Counted from the first letter of the stretch, positions 1-6,944 are shown. The stretch is DNA of 16,230 nt from Candidatus Bathyarchaeota archaeon (GCA_021162225.1 JAGGZB010000132.1:1-16230); one strand, 5' to 3'. Made by a program: numbers and translations. Notes: generated by a model not told the origin, from the sequence alone.

Positions 1-1
1 G

Positions 2-181
2 ATATGGAGAGACGCCTCAACAAGCGACGATTATCTGCTTAAAGATTATGGTAATGGAACATATATTGCGCGGTTCACTATAAGTGGTCAACCGAGAGTA
101 TATAACCGAGAAATAATGGTTGAGTGCTTCGACCGAAGAGATATATTCGTTAAAGCGGTAACCAGATGCGTGGATCTCTAG
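2..181 (+). CDS. C-terminal fragment of an unrecognised protein
   Basis: The frame beginning at base 2 is open to a TAG at 179-181, giving 59 codons with no internal stop; the start lies outside the window. The fragment reads as a beta-rich domain end, with alternating polar and hydrophobic stretches and a Gly-Asn-Gly-Thr-Tyr turn followed by strand-like Ile-Ala-Arg-Phe-Thr-Ile. This pattern resembles Ig-like or other beta-sandwich domains of archaeal exported proteins, but I recognise no family. There is no transmembrane anchor at its C terminus. The next gene begins 85 bases downstream behind its own TATA-like box, so the two are probably separate transcription units. Confidence 0.55.
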   Translation: MWRDASTSDDYLLKDYGNGTYIARFTISGQPRVYNREIMVECFDRRDIFVKAVTRCVDL

Positions 182-232
182 CAGAAAAATAATCCAGTTA
201 AGAATAGAAACTCAGAAGTTTTACTCAGTTCC

Positions 233-240
233 TTTTATAA
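233..240 (+). promoter_or_regulatory. TATA-like box for the 267-800 gene
   Basis: The A/T-rich box ttttataa is centred about 30 bases before the ATG at 267. Archaeal transcription usually begins some 25 bases after the TATA centre, so the mRNA would have almost no leader. This agrees with the lack of a Shine-Dalgarno motif before that ATG. Confidence 0.5.
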
Positions 241-266
241 ATGCCTCTAAAAAATAAACTCTCAGT

Positions 267-800
267 ATGGATCCTGTTTGGTTGATTAAGCGGTTTATCC
301 CTGAAGGCACATGGCTTGGACGCACTATTCTCTTGCTTGGTTTTATATTCTTAGACTTCATGATAACAGCTTCTTCATGTAAGACGCCGCTCGCCGAAGC
401 AAATCCCTATGCTAGATTCTTTATGCAGAGATACGGCATACTAGAAGGGCTTATATTCTTTAATCTTCTCGCAACATTGCCGATCTACGCTGTTCTTGTA
501 TTCGATTCTCACTTAATTAAGCAGACACAACACTACAGAGCTAAAGCTGAATTTGCAATCGATATCGCCTTGGCATGGCTTGTTGCAGGAGTCCGCTTTG
601 ACGGAGCTATGAGTTGGCTGTGGAATGCGCCTAATCTGCTTCGGCAAGCGACAGGATTTGCCATCTATCTAGCTATCGCTATTCCTCTTCTTCACTTGTT
701 TCCCAGAACTTTAAGCGATGCTAGATTCTCTGCTTTAAGAAGGAATAAAACTAAAGACGCTATTCATGTTGAGGATCAGAGGATTCTCGGCAATTCTTAA
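267..800 (+). CDS. Four-helix integral membrane protein, DUF5658-like
   Basis: This 177-residue protein has about four hydrophobic segments, near residues 19-36, 58-79, 95-112 and 128-146, with a basic C-terminal tail predicted to be cytoplasmic. Asp30 lies in the first helix and is followed by Glu44-Ala-Asn-Pro47 just before the second helix. That D...E-x-N-P arrangement is typical of small DUF5658-type archaeal membrane proteins of unknown role, so I assign it there tentatively. The ATG is preceded by a well-placed TATA-like box and no Shine-Dalgarno motif, suggesting leaderless translation. The aminotransferase gene starts 39 bases downstream on the same strand and may be co-transcribed, but the functions suggest no link. 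Confidence 0.75.
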   Translation: MDPVWLIKRFIPEGTWLGRTILLLGFIFLDFMITASSCKTPLAEANPYARFFMQRYGILEGLIFFNLLATLPIYAVLVFDSHLIKQTQHYRAKAEFAIDIALAWLVAGVRFDGAMSWLWNAPNLLRQATGFAIYLAIAIPLLHLFPRTLSDARFSALRRNKTKDAIHVEDQRILGNS

Positions 801-839
801 GTACGATGAAGCAAAAAATCAGAAGGGCGATATGTAGAC

Positions 840-1964
840 ATGAACGATATTGATAAGGTACGAGAGTACTTTCCGCACGTAAAAGAGAAGATCTTCCTCA
901 ATCATGCTGGCGTCTCTCCTCTATGCACTCCTGTCCTAAATGCAATTAAAGAATTCTTAGAATGCAGAACCCTAAGCAAGGGGGATTTCAATCCAGAATC
1001 AGCTAAAAAATTTTTTGCCCATTTAATAAATGCTGAACCTGAAGAGATAGCTCTTGTACCGAATACGTCAACGGGGCTGAACGTAGTAGCAAATATGCTA
1101 AGTTATCCCAGAGGATGCAACATTGTTACTGCTGATCTGGAGTTTCCTTCAGTCGTTTATCCATGGCTTAGGATTAGAATAAACCTCAACCTTGAGATTC
1201 GTTATGTGAAAAACGTTATGGGAAAGCTTAGAATTGAGGATTTCGAGAAGGCGGTGGACGATAATACCGTAGCAGTGGTTATCAGCCATGTTGAGTACGG
1301 AAATGGATTTAGGAATAATCTGGAGGAAATCGGCGAAATAGCGCATGATCATGGAGCATTTCTCATCGTGGATGCGTGTCAATCGGCTGGCGCCGTAAAA
1401 ATAGATGTCAAACGACAAAATATCGATTTTCTAGCTACTTCATGTTATAAATGGCTTCTCGGACCATGCGGAGCCGGCTTTCTATACATCAAAAAAGATC
1501 TAATAAAGGAGCACTGTCCCACCTTTGTTGGATGGGCAAGTGTTAAGCGTGAAATTTTCGAGACAGCAGACCTCTGGAACAATACTGAGCTTACTCTCTC
1601 CGAGACGGCGAGCCGATTCGAAATTGGAACACCGAGCTGCCTGAGCTATGTAGGTGCATCGTCAGCGCTTAAGATGATCCTTGAATATGGCGTCGATCGG
1701 ATTGAAGATCGCATAGGAGAACTAATTGATTATTTGATCGGGAGACTTGAAGAGGAAGGTTTTGATCTTCAAACGCCGAAAGACCCTTCTAATCGCTCCG
1801 GAATCATCAACTTTAAGATCTCAGATCCTATAAAGAAAGTTGAGGAGCTGCGTGAAAAGGGAGTGATAGTCTCCGCGCGTATGAATGGAATACGAGTTTC
1901 TCCTCACTTCTACAATACAAAAGAGGAGATTGAAGAGTTTATTGAGCGATTAAAGAAGATGTGA
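840..1964 (+). CDS. PLP-dependent aminotransferase class V family protein
   Basis: The 374-residue product has the fold-type I layout of the cysteine desulfurase/isopenicillin-N epimerase/kynureninase family. Asn-Thr-Ser-Thr at 76-79 binds the PLP phosphate, the VDACQSAG stretch supplies Asp178 and Gln181 for the pyridine ring, and Lys204 in SCYKW forms the internal aldimine. His150 lies in the usual ring-stacking region. The C-terminal SPHFYNT stretch followed by an acidic helix matches the family end. Cysteine desulfurases of the SufS type carry a catalytic Cys in a loop before this stretch (G-H-H-C), but here the loop reads SARMNGIRVSPH with no Cys. A canonical desulfurase is therefore unlikely, and an epimerase, lyase or aminotransferase is more plausible. 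It is not SepCysS by sequence. Its last 15 bases overlap the convergent archaemetzincin gene. Confidence 0.85.
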   Translation: MNDIDKVREYFPHVKEKIFLNHAGVSPLCTPVLNAIKEFLECRTLSKGDFNPESAKKFFAHLINAEPEEIALVPNTSTGLNVVANMLSYPRGCNIVTADLEFPSVVYPWLRIRINLNLEIRYVKNVMGKLRIEDFEKAVDDNTVAVVISHVEYGNGFRNNLEEIGEIAHDHGAFLIVDACQSAGAVKIDVKRQNIDFLATSCYKWLLGPCGAGFLYIKKDLIKEHCPTFVGWASVKREIFETADLWNNTELTLSETASRFEIGTPSCLSYVGASSALKMILEYGVDRIEDRIGELIDYLIGRLEEEGFDLQTPKDPSNRSGIINFKISDPIKKVEELREKGVIVSARMNGIRVSPHFYNTKEEIEEFIERLKKM

Positions 1965-2537
1965 CCGGCGAGCTAGAGGTTCATATCTACCGATATACTC
2001 CTCGGCTCTTCGGCGGCATAATGGACAGAAATCTTCTCGTTTCATATCAGTCATGCCTATATGAAGAGAAAAATGCATGACGCATGTCGGATTTGAGCAA
2101 TGTCTAAGCCCGAGTGTATGTCCAATTTCGTGAACAGCTTCCTTCACGGCTCTCTGAGTAAATAAGCTCCAGTTAGAAGGTCTACCGTAAAATTCGGGTT
2201 TAAGCCTATAAAGTGAGATTAAGGCAGCTTCACCTAAAAATTCAGCTTCTCCAAAGATGAAGTTTAAGCCGGGAGCATATATATCGACATTGACAACTCC
2301 TAAAAACCTGCTGAGTGTTCTCTCGCCGGCATGCTTCTCAGCGTATCTTCTTATATCCCGCAGAATCATTTCTGATAGGTACTGTCGCCTAGAAATGTTG
2401 TATGCCCTCGCCGGTATGGGAAGAGTATCCCGAGATATCGAACATGAACTTCTCGGAAATACGCCTAAAAGATCGTTTGCTATTTTCGCCAGAACCTTTT
2501 TATCCACGGTTCCTATCGGCAAGATTGTAATTTTCAA
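1950..2537 (-). CDS. amzA: Archaemetzincin (zinc metalloprotease AmzA)
   Basis: The 195-residue protein has the full archaemetzincin signature. Zinc ligands His136, His140 and His146 and the catalytic Glu137 lie in HEIGHTLGLRHC, then come Cys147, Cys152, the Met-turn (Cys-Val-Met154) and the Cys171-Pro-Leu-Cys174 pair that builds the family-specific structural zinc site. The archaeal family is small and single-domain, probably cytosolic, with substrates poorly known in Archaea. The chosen start is TTG at 2537, which places the usual beta strand (KITILPIG) at the N terminus. It begins 19 bases after the aCPSF2 stop, which suggests an operon. The 3' end overlaps the convergent class V aminotransferase gene by 15 bases. 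Confidence 0.92.
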   Translation of the reverse strand: MKITILPIGTVDKKVLAKIANDLLGVFPRSSCSISRDTLPIPARAYNISRRQYLSEMILRDIRRYAEKHAGERTLSRFLGVVNVDIYAPGLNFIFGEAEFLGEAALISLYRLKPEFYGRPSNWSLFTQRAVKEAVHEIGHTLGLRHCSNPTCVMHFSLHIGMTDMKREDFCPLCRRRAEEYIGRYEPLARRSHLL

Positions 2538-2556
2538 CCTGCCCAGCCACTTTCAA

Positions 2557-3831
2557 CTATATTGCGAAGGTTTCGCCGGTCTTCGGAGCCTTAGCCTCAA
2601 GACCTTCTTCTTCCCTTATCCACTTTGCAAACTTTTGACAATTTCCCTCGGCTCCATGGACAACGTAGACCTTTGGCTCCCCCTTTAGTTTCTTAATCGT
2701 CTCCTTCAGCTCTTTCGCGCCTGAATGACTGGAGAAATCGAAGAAGCCGACTTTAGCTTTGATCTTTTGTATCTTACCGTCGATGACACATTCCCCCTTG
2801 TCAAGCAATTCTCTCCCTGGAGTTCCAGGTATTTGATATCCAACTAGGAAAACAGCGTTTCTTGATTTCTTTCCTACCGTTTGAATGTAGGAAGCAGCGG
2901 GACCGCCCTTAAGCATTCCAGCAGGAGATATTATCACCCCGGGTCTCCTCATTGCTTCCTTTCGTTCCCTCCAGCTCTCTATCCAGTTCGCTAGATGAAC
3001 TCCCTCCATGAAGAGCTTAGGATCCTTAATGAAGTCTAGATGCCCCATCATTATCCTTGTTGCTTCCCTAGCCATGCCGTCTAAAACCACTGGATACTCG
3101 AAGTGATAAGCGGCTAGAATGCAAGCAATCTCCTGTGCGCGTCCAACACTAAAGGCTGGAACCAGAACTGTTCCTCCGGATTCAACAACATTAATGACTT
3201 CCTCAACGAATTTTTTCTCGAGCTCCTTCCTCGGAGTGTGATCCTCATCGGCATACGTGCTCTCGATTATTATTGCATCAATCTCTCCATAGTCAAGGTC
3301 AGCTGGTGGTAAGAGCCTCGTCTCTACGGCGTTAAAGTCGCTTGTATAGACAAGCCGTTTGCCGCATGCCTCAACTAGCACGGAGGCTCCGCCTGGAATA
3401 TGGCCGGAGTTCAGTAGCTCAAACTTTATATCTCCAACAACCGTTTCCTCTCGGAAGCCTATATCCCTGCGGCTTCTCATCATCGAGCGGAGTTCAAGAT
3501 ACTCAAAAGGTAAGTAGTACCCGGATAAATGAATAAAGTCCTTAATGAGTATGTTTGTTAAGTTGAAAGTTAAGCGTGTCCCATAGACTGGTTTTCTCCC
3601 GCCTATATGAAATATTGGAACAGCTCCTGAATGATCTAGATGGCTATGCGTAACCACTATTGCATTGACTTCCTTTGGTGGAACATGCATTGGGAAGCCT
3701 GGAGTATGATTAAGCATGACGCCGTAGTCTAACAGAATCTTAGTAGTCTCAGTTTTAACATATATCGCTGCCCTTCCAACTTCTCTTGCACTACCCAGAA
3801 ACGCAACTTCTAAGGAGATCTTTTTCACCAT
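2557..3831 (-). CDS. Beta-CASP metallo-beta-lactamase ribonuclease, aCPSF2 type
   Basis: All metallo-beta-lactamase and beta-CASP motifs are present in 424 residues: motif II His62-x-His64-x-Asp66-His67, motif III His144, motif IV Asp165, beta-CASP motif A Glu190 (IIESTYAD), motif B His369 (SSHSG) and motif C His392 (VVHG). The family comprises zinc-dependent endo/5'-3' exoribonucleases related to eukaryotic CPSF73. The protein begins directly with the beta-lactamase domain and lacks the N-terminal KH domains of aCPSF1, and its length fits aCPSF2 rather than RNase J. The start ATG is followed immediately by GTG, so either could serve. A TATA-like element near 3904-3914 implies a leader of about 50 bases. 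It lies between tgtA and amzA, all read the same way. Confidence 0.92.
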   Translation of the reverse strand: MVKKISLEVAFLGSAREVGRAAIYVKTETTKILLDYGVMLNHTPGFPMHVPPKEVNAIVVTHSHLDHSGAVPIFHIGGRKPVYGTRLTFNLTNILIKDFIHLSGYYLPFEYLELRSMMRSRRDIGFREETVVGDIKFELLNSGHIPGGASVLVEACGKRLVYTSDFNAVETRLLPPADLDYGEIDAIIIESTYADEDHTPRKELEKKFVEEVINVVESGGTVLVPAFSVGRAQEIACILAAYHFEYPVVLDGMAREATRIMMGHLDFIKDPKLFMEGVHLANWIESWRERKEAMRRPGVIISPAGMLKGGPAASYIQTVGKKSRNAVFLVGYQIPGTPGRELLDKGECVIDGKIQKIKAKVGFFDFSSHSGAKELKETIKKLKGEPKVYVVHGAEGNCQKFAKWIREEEGLEAKAPKTGETFAI

Positions 3832-3903
3832 CCAGGATCAGCATATTTCCTATTTTCATAGATGATTTTTGTTCCTCTATAGATGTCCAGAGAGGAGTTA
3901 ATA

Positions 3904-3914
3904 AGTATTTATAC
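3904..3914 (-). promoter_or_regulatory. Possible TATA-like box for aCPSF2
   Basis: The minus strand reads gtataaatact about 75-80 bases before the aCPSF2 ATG. If used, transcription would start near 3883 and leave a leader of roughly 50 bases. The intergenic stretch 3832-3975 has no other feature I can support, so aCPSF2-amzA may be transcribed separately from tgtA. Confidence 0.35.
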
Positions 3915-3975
3915 TCACCTATCATTTCTATCGTGCAGATGTTAAAAATACGATTTCTCCTATGAAATAGGATAT

Positions 3976-5529
3976 TTAAGCCTTTAAAAATTCCATTTTC
4001 TTCATCACCTTTTCCGCGCAGATATCCGCTATTCTCTCCTGCCATGTTCCTGGCTCCAAAACCATAACTATCTTTTTATATCGGCTTTTCTCTACGTATT
4101 CAACTATTCTCTGAGCGACGTATTCTATCGTCTCTACGTCTGGGGGAGATGCAAACTCGTATTGCGAAAGCGGGTAAATATCGCTAATCTCCTGAGGAAC
4201 GATACCGAATGGAGGGGCATAGAGACATATGTGAATTCGATCTTTGTTAATCCTTAATTCTTCACGTACTTTCGCAATAATCTTCTTATATTTCTTCTTT
4301 TTGACTGTTAGCCTCGGGCTTAAGGATGGAAGCAAAATAAGAGCTTCAGCATCTTCTGGTTGCTCATATCTCTCCGACATCCTCTTCCTATGACGAATGA
4401 TCTCAGGTCTTGCAAGATCCACGGAGCTGAAGAAGAATAATCCGCTTCTCTTCGATACTGGACTATGTCTTTCTAGAATCTCACCATAATCCTTAATCTT
4501 CTTAACTGCTTGAAGCAATGAGGGGTGACCGTGAGCTCTCATTATCAAATATTCCCATAAGCGTCCTTCAATTATCGCTTGCTTAACCCTCCTTATCTCT
4601 GCGAAGCAGACGTGAAGGTTGTGCCGGGTTAGTTCAGCTTCACGTTCATTCTTTGGCATATCCAAAAAGTCCTGAGGATCCCGCTTGTAGCATACCGGAC
4701 AGGAACACGGTAAATATTCGAGCTCTTCTAGGCGAATTGTTCCATACGTGGTTAGATATCGATCATCCTTGGCGAATATGTTGTATGCCGCAGAATCAAA
4801 TAAGTCACAGCCCAAAGCAACAGCTAAAGCGAACATAAATGGATGTCCAGCTCCAAACAAGTGAAACGGGCGACTGGAGGAAACGTTCATTTTAGCAGTG
4901 ATTATCATATCTACGAGTAGATCAAAGAGATACTGCTCCATAACTGGCGTTGGGCTTCCTAACGCATGTATGTCAAACGAAAGATTATTCATCTCCCTAG
5001 CTGACTTAGCGATAAGGTCTAAGTATCTTCCGCCCTGAATAGGTCCAACCCACAGAATATCCTTCTTGCTCCTTAATTCTTCCAGTTCTCTAGCTCTCTT
5101 CACGGTCTCCTTAACCGTGTATTCCGCATGTTCCCTCGAGGCCTTCCATCCAGTGGGCACATCAAGTATTGTAGCAATATCAGTTCCGATATCCTCTTGA
5201 AACCTAACAATTTCCTCTGGTGTAGCCTCTATATCCCCGTACTCAAGTATTTGATAAGCCCCAGAATCCGTCATGATCACCCCCGGAAAATCTAGAAGTT
5301 TATGTATTCCCACCTTCACAGCTGCCTCAGCTTGTTGCTTCTTAACAATGTAAGCATTAGTTATCAGAATCCTGCAACCAAACTCTTCCCAGAGCTCTCT
5401 AGGAGTAACAGTTTGCTTTGCCATGTTTATCACGGGAAGGAAAGCCGGAGTCTCAATACTGCCACTCTTAGTTTTTATTCTTCCTATCCTTGCGAGGAGA
5501 TCCCTGTTTCTTACTTCAAATTCAGCCAT
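3976..5529 (-). CDS. tgtA: tRNA-guanine(15) transglycosylase (archaeosine pathway)
   Basis: The enzyme exchanges guanine-15 of archaeal tRNA D-loops for preQ0, the first tRNA-bound step of archaeosine synthesis. The catalytic barrel fills about residues 1-345. Numbering from the ATG, Asp88 sits in TDSGAYQ, the nucleophile Asp245 in LFDSAAY, and the structural zinc ligands are Cys275, Cys277, Cys280 and His303. A further 170 residues match the archaeal C-terminal extension (C1 and C2 regions). The protein is 517 residues and stops where a PUA domain would normally follow in euryarchaeal enzymes of about 580 residues. I prefer the ATG at 5529 over GTG at 5535 because an AGGAGAG motif lies 9 bases before the ATG but only 3 before the GTG. 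A TATA-like box lies upstream. Confidence 0.93.
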   Translation of the reverse strand: MAEFEVRNRDLLARIGRIKTKSGSIETPAFLPVINMAKQTVTPRELWEEFGCRILITNAYIVKKQQAEAAVKVGIHKLLDFPGVIMTDSGAYQILEYGDIEATPEEIVRFQEDIGTDIATILDVPTGWKASREHAEYTVKETVKRARELEELRSKKDILWVGPIQGGRYLDLIAKSAREMNNLSFDIHALGSPTPVMEQYLFDLLVDMIITAKMNVSSSRPFHLFGAGHPFMFALAVALGCDLFDSAAYNIFAKDDRYLTTYGTIRLEELEYLPCSCPVCYKRDPQDFLDMPKNEREAELTRHNLHVCFAEIRRVKQAIIEGRLWEYLIMRAHGHPSLLQAVKKIKDYGEILERHSPVSKRSGLFFFSSVDLARPEIIRHRKRMSERYEQPEDAEALILLPSLSPRLTVKKKKYKKIIAKVREELRINKDRIHICLYAPPFGIVPQEISDIYPLSQYEFASPPDVETIEYVAQRIVEYVEKSRYKKIVMVLEPGTWQERIADICAEKVMKKMEFLKA

Positions 5530-5583
5530 GACCACGGTCTCTCCTAGAGGAACCGATATTTGTAAGAGCTCGAAATATGAAAA

Positions 5584-5593
5584 AATTTAAGCG
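5584..5593 (-). promoter_or_regulatory. TATA-like box for tgtA
   Basis: On the minus strand the A/T-rich gcttaaattt lies about 55 bases before the tgtA ATG. It would place the transcript start near 5562, just upstream of the AGGAGAG Shine-Dalgarno motif at about 5539-5545. Confidence 0.45.
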
Positions 5594-5691
5594 TCCTCAC
5601 TCATAATGATCTCCATTATTTTGAAATTTTTATTGCGGACTACGTATCTTCTCCCCATACTATAACAAATATGCGTTCACGTTCATCGGGA

Positions 5692-5754
5692 CGTTTCAGT
5701 GTCGCTCCATCTCATCATTACTCTCGCTCAGAATATTGTGTCCCTCATCATGCA
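5692..5754 (-). ncRNA. Box C/D guide sRNA (2'-O-methylation guide)
   Basis: The minus strand holds all four boxes with ideal archaeal spacing: box C ATGATGA (5745-5751), a 13-nt guide, box D' CTGA (5728-5731), a 9-nt spacer, box C' ATGATGA (5712-5718), a 12-nt guide, and box D CTGA (5696-5699). C and C' are identical and both D boxes are exact. By the box-plus-five rule, the D guide (gatggagcgaca) would methylate the G in UGUC-G-CUCCAUC, and the D' guide (gggacacaatatt) the U in AAUA-U-UGUGUCCC. I could not assign either target from memory. There is no clear terminal stem, which is common in archaeal sRNAs. A TATA-like box upstream predicts a 5' end near 5754. Ends are approximate. The RNA would work with L7Ae, Nop5 and fibrillarin. 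Confidence 0.88.
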
Positions 5755-5775
5755 CATTAAGAATAAGATGCGGAT

Positions 5776-5784
5776 CTTAAAAGG
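5776..5784 (-). promoter_or_regulatory. TATA-like promoter of the C/D sRNA
   Basis: The minus strand reads ccttttaag, preceded by an A-rich BRE-like aaaaat. Its centre at about 5780 predicts transcription starting near 5754, three bases before box C. This agreement supports an independently transcribed sRNA. Confidence 0.5.
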
Positions 5785-6090
5785 ATTTTTATTTTTCTCA
5801 AAATAAGAGGACGCAACAGCCTCATTTTAAAAAAGAATTAAGGCTATTATGAGTCTCAATCTGCAGAATGTTGCCATTTCCGGAATTCCTTCAGAAAGGA
5901 GAATGTTATTTAATGAAGGGTCGTCATTGATAAATCAAAACTGAACGTATGCTATGAGCGGAGGATATTTCCTGAGGGAAATTCATCCTCCGTGAAGTTT
6001 CATTTATCCTCCATTATGAGAAAATCGCTTATTAATGTTGAAGATCTCCTGAACTCTTTTCAAGCAAAAAATTAAGGCTTATCCAGAAAA
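5785..6090. other. Intergenic stretch without a protein gene
   Basis: This A/T-rich stretch between the sRNA promoter and the rpo7 promoters has no reading frame with a credible start, and no tRNA or rRNA. It holds the strong hairpin at 5959-5992, listed separately. There are weak repeats: the ten bases aattaaggct occur near 5837 and again near 6070, and a five-pair stem AATGA/TCATT lies at 5912-5928. I see nothing else I can support. Confidence 0.6.
5959..5992. repeat. Long perfect-arm hairpin upstream of rpo7
   Basis: The arms cggaggat (5959-5966) and atcctccg (5985-5992) are exact complements. They are extended by atttcc (5967-5972) pairing with ggaaat (5977-5982). The result is a 14-pair stem closed by a TGAG tetraloop, with a 2-nt TC bulge on the 3' arm. 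No run of T follows, so a simple terminator is not indicated on either strand. A second tatcctcc at 6005-6012 could pair with 5960-5967 instead. It may be part of an unidentified non-coding RNA or a protein-binding site. Confidence 0.7.
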
Positions 6091-6120
6091 TTTTTAAACG
6101 TCACTGCGCATCTTTTTAAA
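6091..6120 (+). promoter_or_regulatory. Tandem TATA-like boxes for the rpo7 operon
   Basis: Two near-identical boxes, tttttaaa at 6091-6098 and again at 6113-6120, lie 22 bases apart upstream of rpo7. The nearer one predicts transcription starting around 6142, just before the TTG at 6149 and the ggaggag at 6151-6157. The farther one predicts a start near 6120. Confidence 0.5.
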
Positions 6121-6148
6121 GAAACTGCTGAGTTTCCATGGAAGTTAC

Positions 6149-6751
6149 TTGGAGGAGAGAATAGTTACGTTTAACATAGTCACCTTGGAGGATTCAATAC
6201 GTATATTGCCAAGTAAATTCGGTGAGCCCTTAGAAGAGGTGGCCAAGGAGCAACTCAAACTAAAATATGAAGGCATAATCGATGAAGAGTTAGGCTATGT
6301 AATCGCCGTTACGGATATTGAGGTTTCTCCTGTTGGAAAAATAATTCCCGGAGACTGCGCAACGTATCATAAAGCCACATTCTCCCTCTTAACATTCTAT
6401 CCCAAAGTTCATGAGATAGTTGAAGGCGAAGTTGTTGAGATAGCGGATTTTGGAGCCTTCCTGCGAGTAGGTCCAGTCGATGCTTTAATTCACGTTTCTC
6501 AAATAATGGATGATTTCATCTCTTACGATGACCGTCAAGGCGTACTGATGGGAAAAGAGACCAAAAGGAAGATTTCCGTCGGTAATAAGATGCGTGTCCG
6601 CATAACAGCTGTTTCCTTGGGAAGAGGAAGTAGCTTCGGAAAGATAGGCGTAACCGCTAGACAGCCGTTTTTGGGAGCGCTCGAGTGGATAGAAGAGGAT
6701 GTTAAGAAGATTCATGGAGAAATCGAGGAAAAGGAAGAGAAGAAGGAGTGA
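6149..6751 (+). CDS. rpo7: DNA-directed RNA polymerase subunit Rpo7 (RpoE')
   Basis: This is the archaeal homologue of eukaryotic Rpb7, which forms the polymerase stalk with Rpo4 and binds emerging RNA. The N-terminal half has the tip domain with the conserved IIPGDCATYHKATF stretch. The C-terminal half is an S1/OB fold starting near residue 79 (VEGEVVEIADFGAFLRVG...LIHVSQIMDD), ending with GKIGVTARQPFLG and an acidic-basic tail. The length of 200 matches the family. The annotated start is TTG at 6149. A clear ggaggag lies inside this reading frame at 6151-6157, and most Rpo7 proteins begin about six residues later, so a nearby non-canonical start (ATA 6161 or ACG 6167) is possible. It heads an operon with spt4, whose start lies 7 bases after its stop. 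Confidence 0.93.
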   Translation: MEERIVTFNIVTLEDSIRILPSKFGEPLEEVAKEQLKLKYEGIIDEELGYVIAVTDIEVSPVGKIIPGDCATYHKATFSLLTFYPKVHEIVEGEVVEIADFGAFLRVGPVDALIHVSQIMDDFISYDDRQGVLMGKETKRKISVGNKMRVRITAVSLGRGSSFGKIGVTARQPFLGALEWIEEDVKKIHGEIEEKEEKKE

Positions 6752-6758
6752 TTAGCAC

Positions 6759-6944
6759 ATGGTTGATAAAGCTTGCAGAAACTGTCATTTAATTACCGAA
6801 GGAAATGTTTGTCCTCGATGTAAATCCACCGATCTGAGCGATGACTTCAGCGGGATAGTAATTATACTAGATCCAGAGAATTCTCAAATAGCGAAGATGA
6901 TGAACGTAGATAGAAAGGGCAGATATGCAGTTCGCATAAGGTGA
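6759..6944 (+). CDS. spt4: Transcription elongation factor Spt4 (RpoE'')
   Basis: This 61-residue protein binds Spt5 and supports processive transcription by the archaeal polymerase. The zinc ribbon is Cys6-x2-Cys9 and Cys18-x2-Cys21, followed by the DDFSGIVIILDPENSQIAK stretch typical of the Spt4 beta sheet that docks Spt5, and a C-terminal GRYAVRIR. The ATG sits six bases after ggagtgat, which overlaps the rpo7 stop. Its own stop overlaps the GTG start of the kinase gene as GTGA, pointing to translational coupling. The order rpo7-spt4-DUF359-rps24e-rps27ae is a conserved archaeal arrangement. Confidence 0.95.
   Translation: MVDKACRNCHLITEGNVCPRCKSTDLSDDFSGIVIILDPENSQIAKMMNVDRKGRYAVRIR

Noticed and set aside
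840..1964. SepCysS, the partner of SepRS
   Set aside because: The N-terminal sequence, PLP-binding region and length pattern match the class V aminotransferase/desulfurase-like group, not the SepCysS family with its conserved N-terminal cysteines.
2257..2688. A 143-residue reading frame on the plus strand opposite archaemetzincin and aCPSF2
   Set aside because: It lies wholly antisense to two genes with intact catalytic motifs and has no recognisable protein features.
3478..3484. An ATGATGA on the minus strand inside the aCPSF2 gene as a box C
   Set aside because: It encodes conserved protein sequence and lacks D' and C' boxes at the right spacing.
5530..6148. A tRNA or other standard RNA gene in the large gap
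   Set aside because: No cloverleaf-like arms or T-loop sequence on either strand; only the C/D sRNA and the hairpin stand out.
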